Source: VAZQ01 sp045811525 (GTDB taxonomy: Bacteria; Pseudomonadota; Alphaproteobacteria; Rhizobiales; Xanthobacteraceae). Taken from it: a DNA stretch of 64,000 bases. Both the position numbers and the translations under genes were made by a program. This document shows positions 43,223 to 50,704 of this stretch, in pieces. The DNA is taken from the NCBI GenBank assembly GCA_045811525.1, contig JBJMTV010000014.1, forward strand, positions 1 to 64,000, in the 5' to 3' direction. The notes beneath the pieces were generated by a model. It was not told the origin of the DNA, made no database searches, and saw nothing but the letters and a program-made list of their open reading frames with translations. Every line of letters begins with the position of its first letter. Position 1 is the stretch's first letter.

Positions 43223-44005
43223 ATGACAGCAGTGGATTTTGCGGCCTTTCTCGACGAGCTTGCAACGGTGTCGGGCGAGACGATCCTGCCGTTCTTCCGC
43301 ACGGCCTTGAGCATCGAGAACAAGGCAGGGCCCGGCAGCTTCGACCCGGTGACTGCCGCCGATCACGCCGCAGAAATGGCAATGCGCACGCTCATTCGCC
43401 GCACCTTTCCCGATCACGGCATTATTGGCGAGGAGTACGGCAAGGAGCGAGCCGAGGCGGAGTACGTTTGGGTGCTCGATCCCATCGACGGCACGAAGTC
43501 GTTCATCTCCGGCATGCCGGCCTGGGGAACGCTGATTGCGCTGCTGCGATCGGGGGAACCCGTGTGCGGCATGATGAACCAGCCCTTCACGCGCGAGCGG
43601 TTCACGGGTGACAGCGCCAGGACACTCTATCGCGGCCCTGCGGGGGAGCGCGAGCTGCGGACCCGTCCCTGCGGCGAGCTCGCGAACGCGGTTCTGTTCA
43701 CCACCAGTCCTCTCCTGATGACGCCGGCCGACCGCGCGCATTTCGCCCAGGTGGAGGGCAAGGTGAGGCTCTCGCGATATGGCGGCGATTGCTACGCCTA
43801 TTGCATGGTGGCGGCAGGTCACGTCGACCTGGTGATCGAGACCGAGCTCAAGCCGCACGACGTTCTTCCGCTCATGCCGATCGTAACCGGCGCCGGTGGC
43901 GTAATCACGACCTGGGAGGGCGGCGCCGCCAATGACGGCGGCCGCATCGTCGCCGCCGGCGACGAACGGGTGCATGCAGCGGCTATCGCGGTGCTCAATA
44001 GCTGA
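43223..44005 (+). CDS. hisN: Histidinol-phosphatase, inositol-monophosphatase type
   Basis: A 260-residue metal-dependent phosphatase. Metal ligands fit Glu70 in GEEYG, Asp86 and Asp89 in LDPIDGTKSF, and Asp in KPHDV near the C terminus. Alphaproteobacteria commonly use this family, rather than HisB, for the histidinol-phosphate step of histidine synthesis, and the gene often sits near the N-formylglutamate amidohydrolase. Other inositol phosphatases are a possible alternative. The start is near a GGTGAGGGGG ribosome-binding site. Confidence 0.88.
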   Translation: MTAVDFAAFLDELATVSGETILPFFRTALSIENKAGPGSFDPVTAADHAAEMAMRTLIRRTFPDHGIIGEEYGKERAEAEYVWVLDPIDGTKSFISGMPAWGTLIALLRSGEPVCGMMNQPFTRERFTGDSARTLYRGPAGERELRTRPCGELANAVLFTTSPLLMTPADRAHFAQVEGKVRLSRYGGDCYAYCMVAAGHVDLVIETELKPHDVLPLMPIVTGAGGVITTWEGGAANDGGRIVAAGDERVHAAAIAVLNS

Positions 44006-44070
44006 GTTGGTGGGACTGCGAACCCATTGCCGCCGCTGAGCGCCGCAGCGCCGTCCACGCCACTTGCCAA

Positions 44071-44991
44071 TCATTCGAACTGGGCCGCAACCGTCGCCTC
44101 GGCCGGTCGTTTGCGCCGGCGCTCTCGCCACAAGATGTATAGCCCGGCCAGGATGATGATGGCCGCACCACAGACGGTGAAACGGTCGGGCATATCGCCA
44201 AACACGAGGTAGCCCAGTGCGATCGCCCACACGATGAAAGTGTATTGATAGGGAGCGAGCACACTCGCAGCGGCAATCTTGAGCGCACGATTGACGCAGG
44301 CGAGCGCGACGATCGAGACCACGCCGAAAAGCGACAGCAAAGCGAGATCGGCAAGTGATGGCGCGACCCATGCAAACGGCGCGACCACCAGGCCGAAGAT
44401 CAGCGTTCCGAAAATTTGGCCGCCCACGAGAAGTGTGTTCGGCGTCTCGTGCAGCAGCCGCGTCGCAATCATGAGGAGCGCATAGAAGACGCTGCCGGCA
44501 AGCGCAATCGAAGCGGGCAGCGTGAGGCTTGCGGCCGATGGCCGCAACGCCAGCAGAACCCCTGCGAAACCGACGAGCACGGCACTCCAGCGGCGCCAAC
44601 CGACGGTCTCCCCGAGCAGCAGGACCGACAACGCCGTCACGTAGATCGGGCCGGCGAGATAGAAGGTGACCGTGTCGGCGAGCGGCAGGTACGAAATCGC
44701 CCAGAAGAACATCGCAACCTCGACGGTCGAAAGGACGACGCGCAGAGCCTGCAGCGCGGGACGCGGCGCATTTGCAATCGCCGCGACGCCCCCAGTCCAC
44801 AAGAACGGAACGAGCAGCAGCAGCGCGGCGATGCTGCGGATAAGGAGAAGCTGCCCCACCGAATAAGTCACCAGCAACCACTTGCCGAGGGCATCATTGA
44901 GCGAAAAAAGCGCGATGCCGGCGAGCATCAGCCCGATCCCGGCAATCGAATCGCGAGCCGTTACCTGCAGCTCGAAGCGCGGCAATGTCAT
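44071..44991 (-). CDS. DMT-superfamily transporter (EamA)
   Basis: A 306-residue inner-membrane protein with about ten hydrophobic segments arranged as two EamA repeats (GIALFSLNDALGKWL in the first; FYALLMIATRLLHE in the second). The start MTLPRFEL is chosen over a longer frame without hydrophobic or family features. The substrate is unknown; metabolite export is typical. It follows DUF3237 on the same strand (61 bp), a possible two-gene operon. Confidence 0.87.
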   Translation of the reverse strand: MTLPRFELQVTARDSIAGIGLMLAGIALFSLNDALGKWLLVTYSVGQLLLIRSIAALLLLVPFLWTGGVAAIANAPRPALQALRVVLSTVEVAMFFWAISYLPLADTVTFYLAGPIYVTALSVLLLGETVGWRRWSAVLVGFAGVLLALRPSAASLTLPASIALAGSVFYALLMIATRLLHETPNTLLVGGQIFGTLIFGLVVAPFAWVAPSLADLALLSLFGVVSIVALACVNRALKIAAASVLAPYQYTFIVWAIALGYLVFGDMPDRFTVCGAAIIILAGLYILWRERRRKRPAEATVAAQFE

Positions 44992-45052
44992 GGAATGAAC
45001 GCGACCCGTTGGACGCGAGCGCGCGCCGACCATCCGGTGCCGCTGGCTTGCG

Positions 45053-45502
45053 TCACAACAATTTCCAGGCCTTGATCTCGACCCGACGCGCCTCACGCGC
45101 GGCGCTCGCCACCGCAATGGTCCGGTTGAGCCAGGCAAGGTTGCTGTCGCCCGTCTCGAAACGCATGATGGTGCGAAAGAAGTAGCGCGCGGGATCGACG
45201 CTATCGCCGCGCGCGAGCTGCGCCATCACGTCCGCCGGGCCGTGACGCAAGCCCTGGCTGAGCACCTGCACCACGGCGCCGCGTTCGTCGCGAATTGCGT
45301 AGCGTGCGTCGAGCTCGAGCACACTGTCGCTGCGCAGGATTTGCCAATCAGCGCCCGGCAGAACAGTGCCGCGCAAGCTTGGCCCCTCGAAGCTGCCGCC
45401 GCTGATATAGACGACCCTGCGTTCCCCTGTGGGACACGGGCCGAGCGAAATGAGCTCACCGACCTCGGCCCTCAGATTGAACAGAAAATCGAAATTCAGC
45501 AT
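45053..45502 (-). CDS. DUF3237 family protein
   Basis: A 149-residue protein of the DUF3237 family, which forms a small beta-barrel-like fold of unknown function. Core motifs are GPCPTGERRVVYISGGSFEG, GTVLPGADWQ and the C-terminal AWLNRTIAVASAAREARRV. The start MLNFDFLF follows GGTGACGG. It is divergent from the MetE-like gene with 80 bp between starts. Confidence 0.8.
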   Translation of the reverse strand: MLNFDFLFNLRAEVGELISLGPCPTGERRVVYISGGSFEGPSLRGTVLPGADWQILRSDSVLELDARYAIRDERGAVVQVLSQGLRHGPADVMAQLARGDSVDPARYFFRTIMRFETGDSNLAWLNRTIAVASAAREARRVEIKAWKLL

Positions 45503-45582
45503 GAGGCCGTCACCGCCGGTTGTCAGGACGACCACTGCGCCACACAATGCGCGCGCGCAATCCCGGACGAGCAAATCTCCAC

Positions 45583-46647
45583 ATGGCCTCTCAGATCGTC
45601 GCGTCCAAGAGACTGCCCCCGAAAATCTTGCCGACCACAGTCGTCGGCAGCTACCCGCAACCCGACTGGCTGGTCAACCGCGCGCTGCTGGCGAAGGGCG
45701 TGCCGCGGACGCGCCTGAAGGAGATTTGGCGCGTGGCGGAACCGTTCCTCGAACAGGCGCAGGATGACGCTACCGTGCTTGCAATCCGTGACATGGAACG
45801 CGCCGGGATCGACATCATCACGGATGGTGAGATCAGGCGCGAGAGCTATTCCAATCGATTCGCCACCGCACTGGAAGGGATGGACCTCGACAAGCCCGGC
45901 CATGTCCAATCGAGCTCGGGCAGGCCCACGCCCGTGCCGCGCATTGTCGGCAAGCTGCGGCGGCAGCGTCCGGTCGAGCTGCGCGACATGCAGTTCCTGC
46001 GCGGCCATACCCAGAAGCCGGCAAAGATGACGCTGCCGGGCCCATTCACCATCAGCCAGCAGGCCAAGAACGAGTACTACCGCGATGAAGAAGAGATGGT
46101 GATGGACCTCGCGGCCGCCGTGAACGAGGAAGCGCAGGACCTGCAAAAGGCCGGGGCCGATACGATACAATTGGACGAGCCGTGGGTGCGCAACAATCCT
46201 GCGGGCGCGCAGCGCTATGCCATCAAAGGAATCAACCGGGCGCTGCAAGGCATCACCGTGCCGACAGTCGTGCACATCTGCTTCGGCTATGCGGCTGTTG
46301 TGCCGGGCTCAGCGAAACCGCAGGGCTACCCGTTCCTGCCGGAGCTCGCCGACAGCATCGCGCAACAGATTTCCATCGAGGCGGCACAGCCGAAATTGGA
46401 CCTCGGGGTGCTCGCGGACCTCAAGGGCAAGACGGTGATGCTCGGAGTGCTCGATCTCGGCGACGCTCGGATCGAATCCGCTGAGGAGGTCGCCGCACGC
46501 ATTCGGGCGGGACTGAAATATCTCGCGCCGGAAAAGCTGATCCCGGCGCCGGACTGCGGCATGAAATACCTCGCCCGCGATGTCGCGTTAGCCAAGCTTG
46601 CGGCCCTCGTCGCAGGCACGGCACTGGTGCGCAGAGAGTTGCAATAG
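45583..46647 (+). CDS. MetE C-terminal-like cobalamin-independent methionine synthase family protein
   Basis: A 354-residue protein matching only the C-terminal catalytic domain of MetE. Zinc ligands are seen as His231 and Cys233 (HICFG) and Cys325 (APDCGM); PTTVVGSYPQ opens the domain. Without the MetE N-terminal domain it likely uses a simpler methyl donor or another substrate, as in archaeal MetE-like or 5-methyltetrahydropteroyl-related proteins. The ATG at 45583 is the best start for the domain, but the ribosome-binding site is weak; 45547 is possible. Confidence 0.85.
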   Translation: MASQIVASKRLPPKILPTTVVGSYPQPDWLVNRALLAKGVPRTRLKEIWRVAEPFLEQAQDDATVLAIRDMERAGIDIITDGEIRRESYSNRFATALEGMDLDKPGHVQSSSGRPTPVPRIVGKLRRQRPVELRDMQFLRGHTQKPAKMTLPGPFTISQQAKNEYYRDEEEMVMDLAAAVNEEAQDLQKAGADTIQLDEPWVRNNPAGAQRYAIKGINRALQGITVPTVVHICFGYAAVVPGSAKPQGYPFLPELADSIAQQISIEAAQPKLDLGVLADLKGKTVMLGVLDLGDARIESAEEVAARIRAGLKYLAPEKLIPAPDCGMKYLARDVALAKLAALVAGTALVRRELQ

Positions 46648-46715
46648 AGCCTCGCACCGAAACTCGTGGATACCGGCTCCAAGCGCAGGCAAGACGTCGA
46701 GCGACAGAGAGAGAA

Positions 46716-47660
46716 TCAGGCGAACACTGGGGTGCCCGGCACGAAGGCGTCGAACGCCGCCAGGACCTGAGTGCGAAAGCGGTCAGCTTCCATGAGCAGC
46801 TCGTGGCGCGCTCCCGGTACGATCAGGTGCGTGCCAGCCCGCAGCCGCACCGCGAAATCGTCAACGGCCGGAGTGGAGACGATGCTGTCCTCACCGGCGC
46901 CGATGATCAGCAACGGCTGCCGAATGCGCCCGGGATAGCCCGGGTCGGACATCTCGCTCATCACGCGCAACGCGGCGTCGGTCCAAGCGACAGTGGGCCA
47001 GCCAAGGGCGAGCCTGGGCTCGGCCTCCAGCACGCCGACATTGCGGGCATACCGGACCGGATCGGAGGTGAGTCTGTTCCCGGGGAACGGCCGCTGTTGC
47101 ATGACCGAGGCATCGCCTCCCGGGACGTAGAGCCCACCTAGCCCAAGGAGCCGCATGCTGCGAACCAGCATGCGCGTGCCGGCGCGCGGCCTCCCCGGCA
47201 AAGCAAGCAGCGGGGCGAGCAGCACCATGCGATCGAACCAGCGCTGACCGGCATAGGCCGCGCGCAGGAGAACGGTGGCACCCATGGAATGCGCCAGCGC
47301 AAACACGGGCGGGGGACAATCGGGCAGCACGACGTCGTTGATGAAAGTCTCGAGGTCGATCTGGTATTGCGCGAAACGGCGTACATAGCCTTTGCGCGGG
47401 TTCTGCAGCGCGCGCTCGGATAGTCCCTGGCCGCGCCAATCCAGCGTGGCGACGGCGAAGCCGCGCGCCCGCAGATCGCGTACCGTCTCGAAATACTTTT
47501 CAATGAATTCCGCGCGGCCCTGGAACAGGCAAACGGTACCCTTGCGCCCAGGCGGCGGCGCCCAACGGGCATAGCGCAAGGATACGCCGTCGCGCGTCTT
47601 CAAGACGCCGCTGACGGCGCCCTCAGGCACCGGATTGGCTGGTATGGAAACGAGCGTCAT
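46716..47660 (-). CDS. Alpha/beta hydrolase, lysophospholipase (PldB) type
   Basis: A 314-residue serine hydrolase. The nucleophile is Ser125 in AHSMG, the acid lies in GAGEDSIVS and the base is in PGARHELLME. LDWRGQGLSER (73-83) and FQGRAEFIEKY match bacterial lysophospholipase L2 and monoglyceride-lipase proteins. No signal peptide is seen, so it is likely cytosolic or peripheral at the inner membrane. It is convergent with the MetE-like gene. Confidence 0.87.
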   Translation of the reverse strand: MTLVSIPANPVPEGAVSGVLKTRDGVSLRYARWAPPPGRKGTVCLFQGRAEFIEKYFETVRDLRARGFAVATLDWRGQGLSERALQNPRKGYVRRFAQYQIDLETFINDVVLPDCPPPVFALAHSMGATVLLRAAYAGQRWFDRMVLLAPLLALPGRPRAGTRMLVRSMRLLGLGGLYVPGGDASVMQQRPFPGNRLTSDPVRYARNVGVLEAEPRLALGWPTVAWTDAALRVMSEMSDPGYPGRIRQPLLIIGAGEDSIVSTPAVDDFAVRLRAGTHLIVPGARHELLMEADRFRTQVLAAFDAFVPGTPVFA

Positions 47661-47798
47661 GACGAGAGCCGTGCAAAACGTTTTATAGCAGCGCGCCTCC
47701 CGCGCTCAATTAGCCGGCGCTGCCCGGCGGCTGCTGCGCGTTCTGATGCGCCGGCGCTCCTTGGGAAAGAGTTCATCAAAAACAGAGAATTAGCCCCC

Positions 47799-47826
47799 CT
47801 TGCGGCGGCCGCGCGCCTGCCTAAAT
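47799..47826 (+). promoter_or_regulatory. Possible heat-shock (RpoH-type) promoter
   Basis: CTTG (47799-47802) and a CTAAAT box (47821-47826) lie upstream of hsp20 and would start a leader of about 90 bases. Alphaproteobacterial RpoH promoters have CTTG and CCATnT boxes; the second box and the spacing fit imperfectly here. Confidence 0.35.
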
Positions 47827-47832
47827 AAACCC

Positions 47833-47923
47833 GTGCGCAGGCCTCTCGGGGCTGCGCAAACAGCAACCGGTCTGGCCCTTGCGGGTGGACCATCTGCATT
47901 TCGCTCAACAACGAGGTTATGCC
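47833..47923 (+). promoter_or_regulatory. ROSE-type RNA thermometer in the hsp20 leader
   Basis: Three consecutive hairpins are seen. The first pairs TGCGCAG with CTGCGCA. The second pairs GGTC and CCC with GGG and GACC. The last pairs GCAT (47896-47899) with ATGC (47919-47922) and places TCGCTC opposite the ribosome-binding site GAGG (47913-47916). The TCGCT element matches the U(U/C)GCU ROSE core, which masks the ribosome-binding site at low temperature. ROSE elements control small heat-shock genes in Bradyrhizobium and other rhizobia. Confidence 0.7.
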
Positions 47924-48376
47924 ATGCGAACTTTTGATCTTGCTCCCCTGTATCGTTCGACCGTCGGTTTCGACCGGCTGTTCAACATGCTCGACGGCTT
48001 CGAGGCCGCTCCGGGCTATCCGCCCTACAACATCGAGCGCACCGGCGAGAACGCTTATCGCATCTCCGTCGCGGTCGCCGGGTTTGGCGAGAATGACCTC
48101 TCGCTCGAGGTCAAGGAAAACACGCTGACCATCAAGGGTGAGAAGCAGGAGAGGGACGAGAAGACCGGCGTCGAGGTGCTCTACCAGGGCATTGCCGGCC
48201 GCTCATTCGAGCGCGTCTTCCAGCTTGCCGATTATGTCCAGGTAAAGGGCGCCCGTCTCGAGAACGGTCTCCTGCACGTCGATCTCGTGCGCGAGATCCC
48301 GGAGGCGAAGCGGCCGCGTCAGATCCCGATCGGCAACGGTCATCAGCCGAAGGTGGTTGAGGCCAAGGCTGCGTAA
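47924..48376 (+). CDS. Small heat-shock protein (Hsp20/IbpA type)
   Basis: A 150-residue chaperone that holds unfolding proteins. The alpha-crystallin domain spans about residues 38-130 (PPYNIERTGENAYRISVAVAGF, then the strand motif GLLHVDLVREIPEAKRP). The N terminus MRTFDLAPLYRSTVGFDRLF is typical of rhizobial class A Hsp20. It is preceded by the ROSE-like leader and followed by a strong terminator, so it is a single-gene unit. Confidence 0.94.
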   Translation: MRTFDLAPLYRSTVGFDRLFNMLDGFEAAPGYPPYNIERTGENAYRISVAVAGFGENDLSLEVKENTLTIKGEKQERDEKTGVEVLYQGIAGRSFERVFQLADYVQVKGARLENGLLHVDLVREIPEAKRPRQIPIGNGHQPKVVEAKAA

Positions 48377-48407
48377 GCACGCTTCGCGTCACGCGCGAGC
48401 TGCAGGG

Positions 48408-48438
48408 AGCGCCCCGAATTTCGGGGCGCTTTCATTTT
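48408..48438 (+). terminator. Intrinsic terminator of hsp20
   Basis: AGCGCCCCG and CGGGGCGCT arms (extending through AA/TT) form a very stable stem, followed by TTCATTTTG. It begins 32 bp after the hsp20 stop. Confidence 0.88.
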
Positions 48439-48463
48439 GTCGACTTGCCTCTTTGTGACTTGG

Positions 48464-49135
48464 CTACTCGAGGAGCTCGCCTGGACTTGCAGCCGCCGCT
48501 GCGCTCGCGGGCGCAGGAGAGGCGCTGGTCGTGCCGTTTGCCTCCTTGCGCAGGGCGTTGCTCGGGGTCGGTGGTGACGCCGCAGGCGAGGCCGCGACCT
48601 TGGGGCGCGGCTTTGGAAGAGGTGGCGTTGCTGCTGATGATTTGGCGGCTGGCGGCACTGTGCTGACCGGGGCGCGTTGCGGCGGGCTCGGCGGCATCGC
48701 GACCTGAGCCCCACGCTCGTCCTCCTCCTCGGCAAGCGGGGCAATTCGCGAGGCAGGACCGTAGCCATCCGGCGGCACGGCCGGCCCATAGGCGAGGCCA
48801 TAGAGCGGCGGGGCCATCGGCGCTCCCTGCAGGGGCTCGGCCGACGGCACGACCCTGACGATGCGCCCACTCGTTCCGTCGACGAACACGCGCAAGTGGC
48901 GCCCGAGGCGGTCCATTGCGCGGATCGTATACCCCGTGCCTTGCCATGCCGGGCGCTGCAGCGGCTCGAGCCCAGCGGAGCGCACGATACCGACGACCTC
49001 GATAGGCGCCAGCAGTGCACCCCGACCCACAGCCGCCGGCGGCACCGGTTGCGCGAGAGCTGGCACCGACAGCGTCACGCCAAAGATTAAGGCTGCCCTC
49101 GCAAGCGAGGCTGCCGTTGCAGGAATGTGTTTCAA
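48464..49135 (-). CDS. Exported protein with PepSY-like segment and Pro/Ala-rich tail
   Basis: A 223-residue protein. The start TTG at 49135 is preferred because GGGGAGGG precedes it and it opens a normal signal peptide (MKHIPATAASLARAALIFGV...ALAQ); a GTG 12 codons upstream is the alternative. The segment around GYTIRAMDRLGRHLRVFVDG resembles the PepSY pattern of secreted proteins. The last ~100 residues are low-complexity, rich in Pro, Ala and Ser. The function is unknown. Confidence 0.65.
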   Translation of the reverse strand: MKHIPATAASLARAALIFGVTLSVPALAQPVPPAAVGRGALLAPIEVVGIVRSAGLEPLQRPAWQGTGYTIRAMDRLGRHLRVFVDGTSGRIVRVVPSAEPLQGAPMAPPLYGLAYGPAVPPDGYGPASRIAPLAEEEDERGAQVAMPPSPPQRAPVSTVPPAAKSSAATPPLPKPRPKVAASPAASPPTPSNALRKEANGTTSASPAPASAAAAASPGELLE

Positions 49136-49234
49136 GGCGCCCTCCCCGACCAAGTCAAATAAGTGCGTCACGTCACTGGCCCCAGGGCTATCCTTGATCG
49201 TGAATGGGGCGGAGCTTGGGCGTGGAACCTGTCT

Positions 49235-50290
49235 TCAGGCACGGCATGCGATCCTCAAGAAGGCGTCCACCTCCTGCGCGCTGGTGGCAAAGGAGGTCAC
49301 CAGACGTACCAGCTCGGCGCCCGGCGGTACGATGTTGCCGGCCAGAAGCGACTGGGTACTCCACGGATAGTAGCTCGCGCCCGCTCCTCGCAGCCGCTCC
49401 TCGACAGCGCGAGGGAAAGCGACGAATACCTGGTTTCCTTGCACCGGCCAGACGGGCGAGTGCCCGGCCGCGGTGAGCCCTTCGGCAAGCCGATCAGCCA
49501 CGGCATTGGCGTGATGTGCAAGCCTGAGCCAGAGGTCCTCAGCGAGGTACGCCTCGAATTGCGCGGCGACAAATCGGTGTTTGGCAACCAGATGCCCGGC
49601 TCGCTTACGGCGCTCTTCCATGTTGCGAGCCTGCTCCGGGTTGAAGAACACAATGGCTTCCGCCGCCAGTGCACCGCCTTTGCTCGCGCCGAACGAGAGC
49701 ACGTCGACGCCGGCTTGCCATGTCACCTGCGCGGGTGAAGCCTTCAGCCGGGCGAGCGCATTAGCGAGGCGGGCGCCGTCGAGGTGAACGGCCATGCCTC
49801 TGGCGTGCGCGACGTCAGCAAGCGCACGAATCTCGTCCGGGCGGTAGATGGTCCCCGCCTCCGTCGCTTGCGACAGCGACAAGACCGAAGGCGTGACATG
49901 ATGCGGGCCGCCCCATTGTCCCGCGTCGAGCGCGAGCTGCAGCCCGTCAGGCGTGACCTTCCCTGCAGCACCGGCAATGCCGACGAGCTTGATGCCGCCA
50001 CCGAAGAATTCCGGCGCACCGCATTCGTCCGTGGCAATGTGAGCCTCGGCGTGACAAAGCACGGCACCCCAGGGCGGCGTGAGATGAGCCAAAGCCAGAG
50101 CATTCGCGGCAGTCCCCGTGGTCACGAGGAAGAGCGCGACCTCTCGCTCGAACAGCTCGGCGAACCGCCGCTCGACGCTCTGCGTCCAGCGATCGCGGCC
50201 ATAGGCGAACGCCGCGTCGTCATTCGCTCGCGCAAGTGCGGCGAGCATTTCCGGCGGAACGCCGGCTGCATTGTCGCTGGCGAAGTTCAT
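49235..50290 (-). CDS. PLP-dependent beta-eliminating lyase, low-specificity threonine aldolase type
   Basis: A 351-residue enzyme of fold-type I. Lys204 in SFGASKGG is the likely PLP-binding lysine, Asp171 in HLDGAR contacts the cofactor ring nitrogen, and NFASDNAAGVPPEM is the family's opening motif. Such enzymes split L-threonine or phenylserine-type amino acids to glycine and an aldehyde. The start ATG at 50290 is preferred for AGGTG upstream; GTG two codons earlier is possible. It is divergent from gltB. Confidence 0.87.
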   Translation of the reverse strand: MNFASDNAAGVPPEMLAALARANDDAAFAYGRDRWTQSVERRFAELFEREVALFLVTTGTAANALALAHLTPPWGAVLCHAEAHIATDECGAPEFFGGGIKLVGIAGAAGKVTPDGLQLALDAGQWGGPHHVTPSVLSLSQATEAGTIYRPDEIRALADVAHARGMAVHLDGARLANALARLKASPAQVTWQAGVDVLSFGASKGGALAAEAIVFFNPEQARNMEERRKRAGHLVAKHRFVAAQFEAYLAEDLWLRLAHHANAVADRLAEGLTAAGHSPVWPVQGNQVFVAFPRAVEERLRGAGASYYPWSTQSLLAGNIVPPGAELVRLVTSFATSAQEVDAFLRIACRA

Positions 50291-50704
50291 CGGCACCTGC
50301 TTGGAAACGAACGGCCGGACTACTCGGCTCCTCTTTAAGGCGATGCTGGCATTTTCCAGATAGGCGCGCCCTTGTGTTCGTGAGTAGAATTTGGCAAGTT
50401 GAACTAGGACAGCAATGCTGTCCTATTGGCGGCGCGCGCCGCTCCTCGTCCAGTCCGGTGATTGGAAGAAGAGCGGCCTCTGGCGATGCTTACCCGTCGC
50501 TGAGCGCCGCTCAACAGAGCGGCCAATCCGGTCAGCCGAGAGAGCTCGGCGGCAGGCTGGGAATGTACAGCCCCGGCTCATAAGGCTGCCAGCGACCAGC
50601 GGTGCACCCGGACCCCGTGACGTCCAGTCGGCGTTACGCCGACGGGTGTGCCGGACGACCCGCACGGCGCTGCTGCCGGCGAACAGGGACGACGAGGGAC
50701 GCAG
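50291..50704. other. Divergent ltaE-type/gltB intergenic region
   Basis: 414 bp without a recognisable gene. It holds the strong palindrome at 50405-50425 and a second stem, GTCGGCG-TTA-CGCCGAC (50627-50643), 62 bp before the gltB start. The rest shows nothing I can name. No NtrC-like sites or sigma-54 promoter are evident despite gltB being a nitrogen gene. Confidence 0.5.
50405..50425. promoter_or_regulatory. Palindromic candidate operator between the aldolase-type gene and gltB
   Basis: TAGGACAGC and GCTGTCCTA are perfect 9-bp inverted arms separated by AAT. The spacing fits a dimeric helix-turn-helix regulator, and the site lies about 115 bp upstream of the minus-strand enzyme and 280 bp from gltB. 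The cognate regulator is unknown. As RNA it would form a compact hairpin without a T run. Confidence 0.5.

Noticed and set aside
43166..44881. 571-codon open frame on the minus strand spanning hisN and the DMT transporter
   Set aside because: Shadow frame crossing two real genes; its composition is Arg/Ala-rich without domains.
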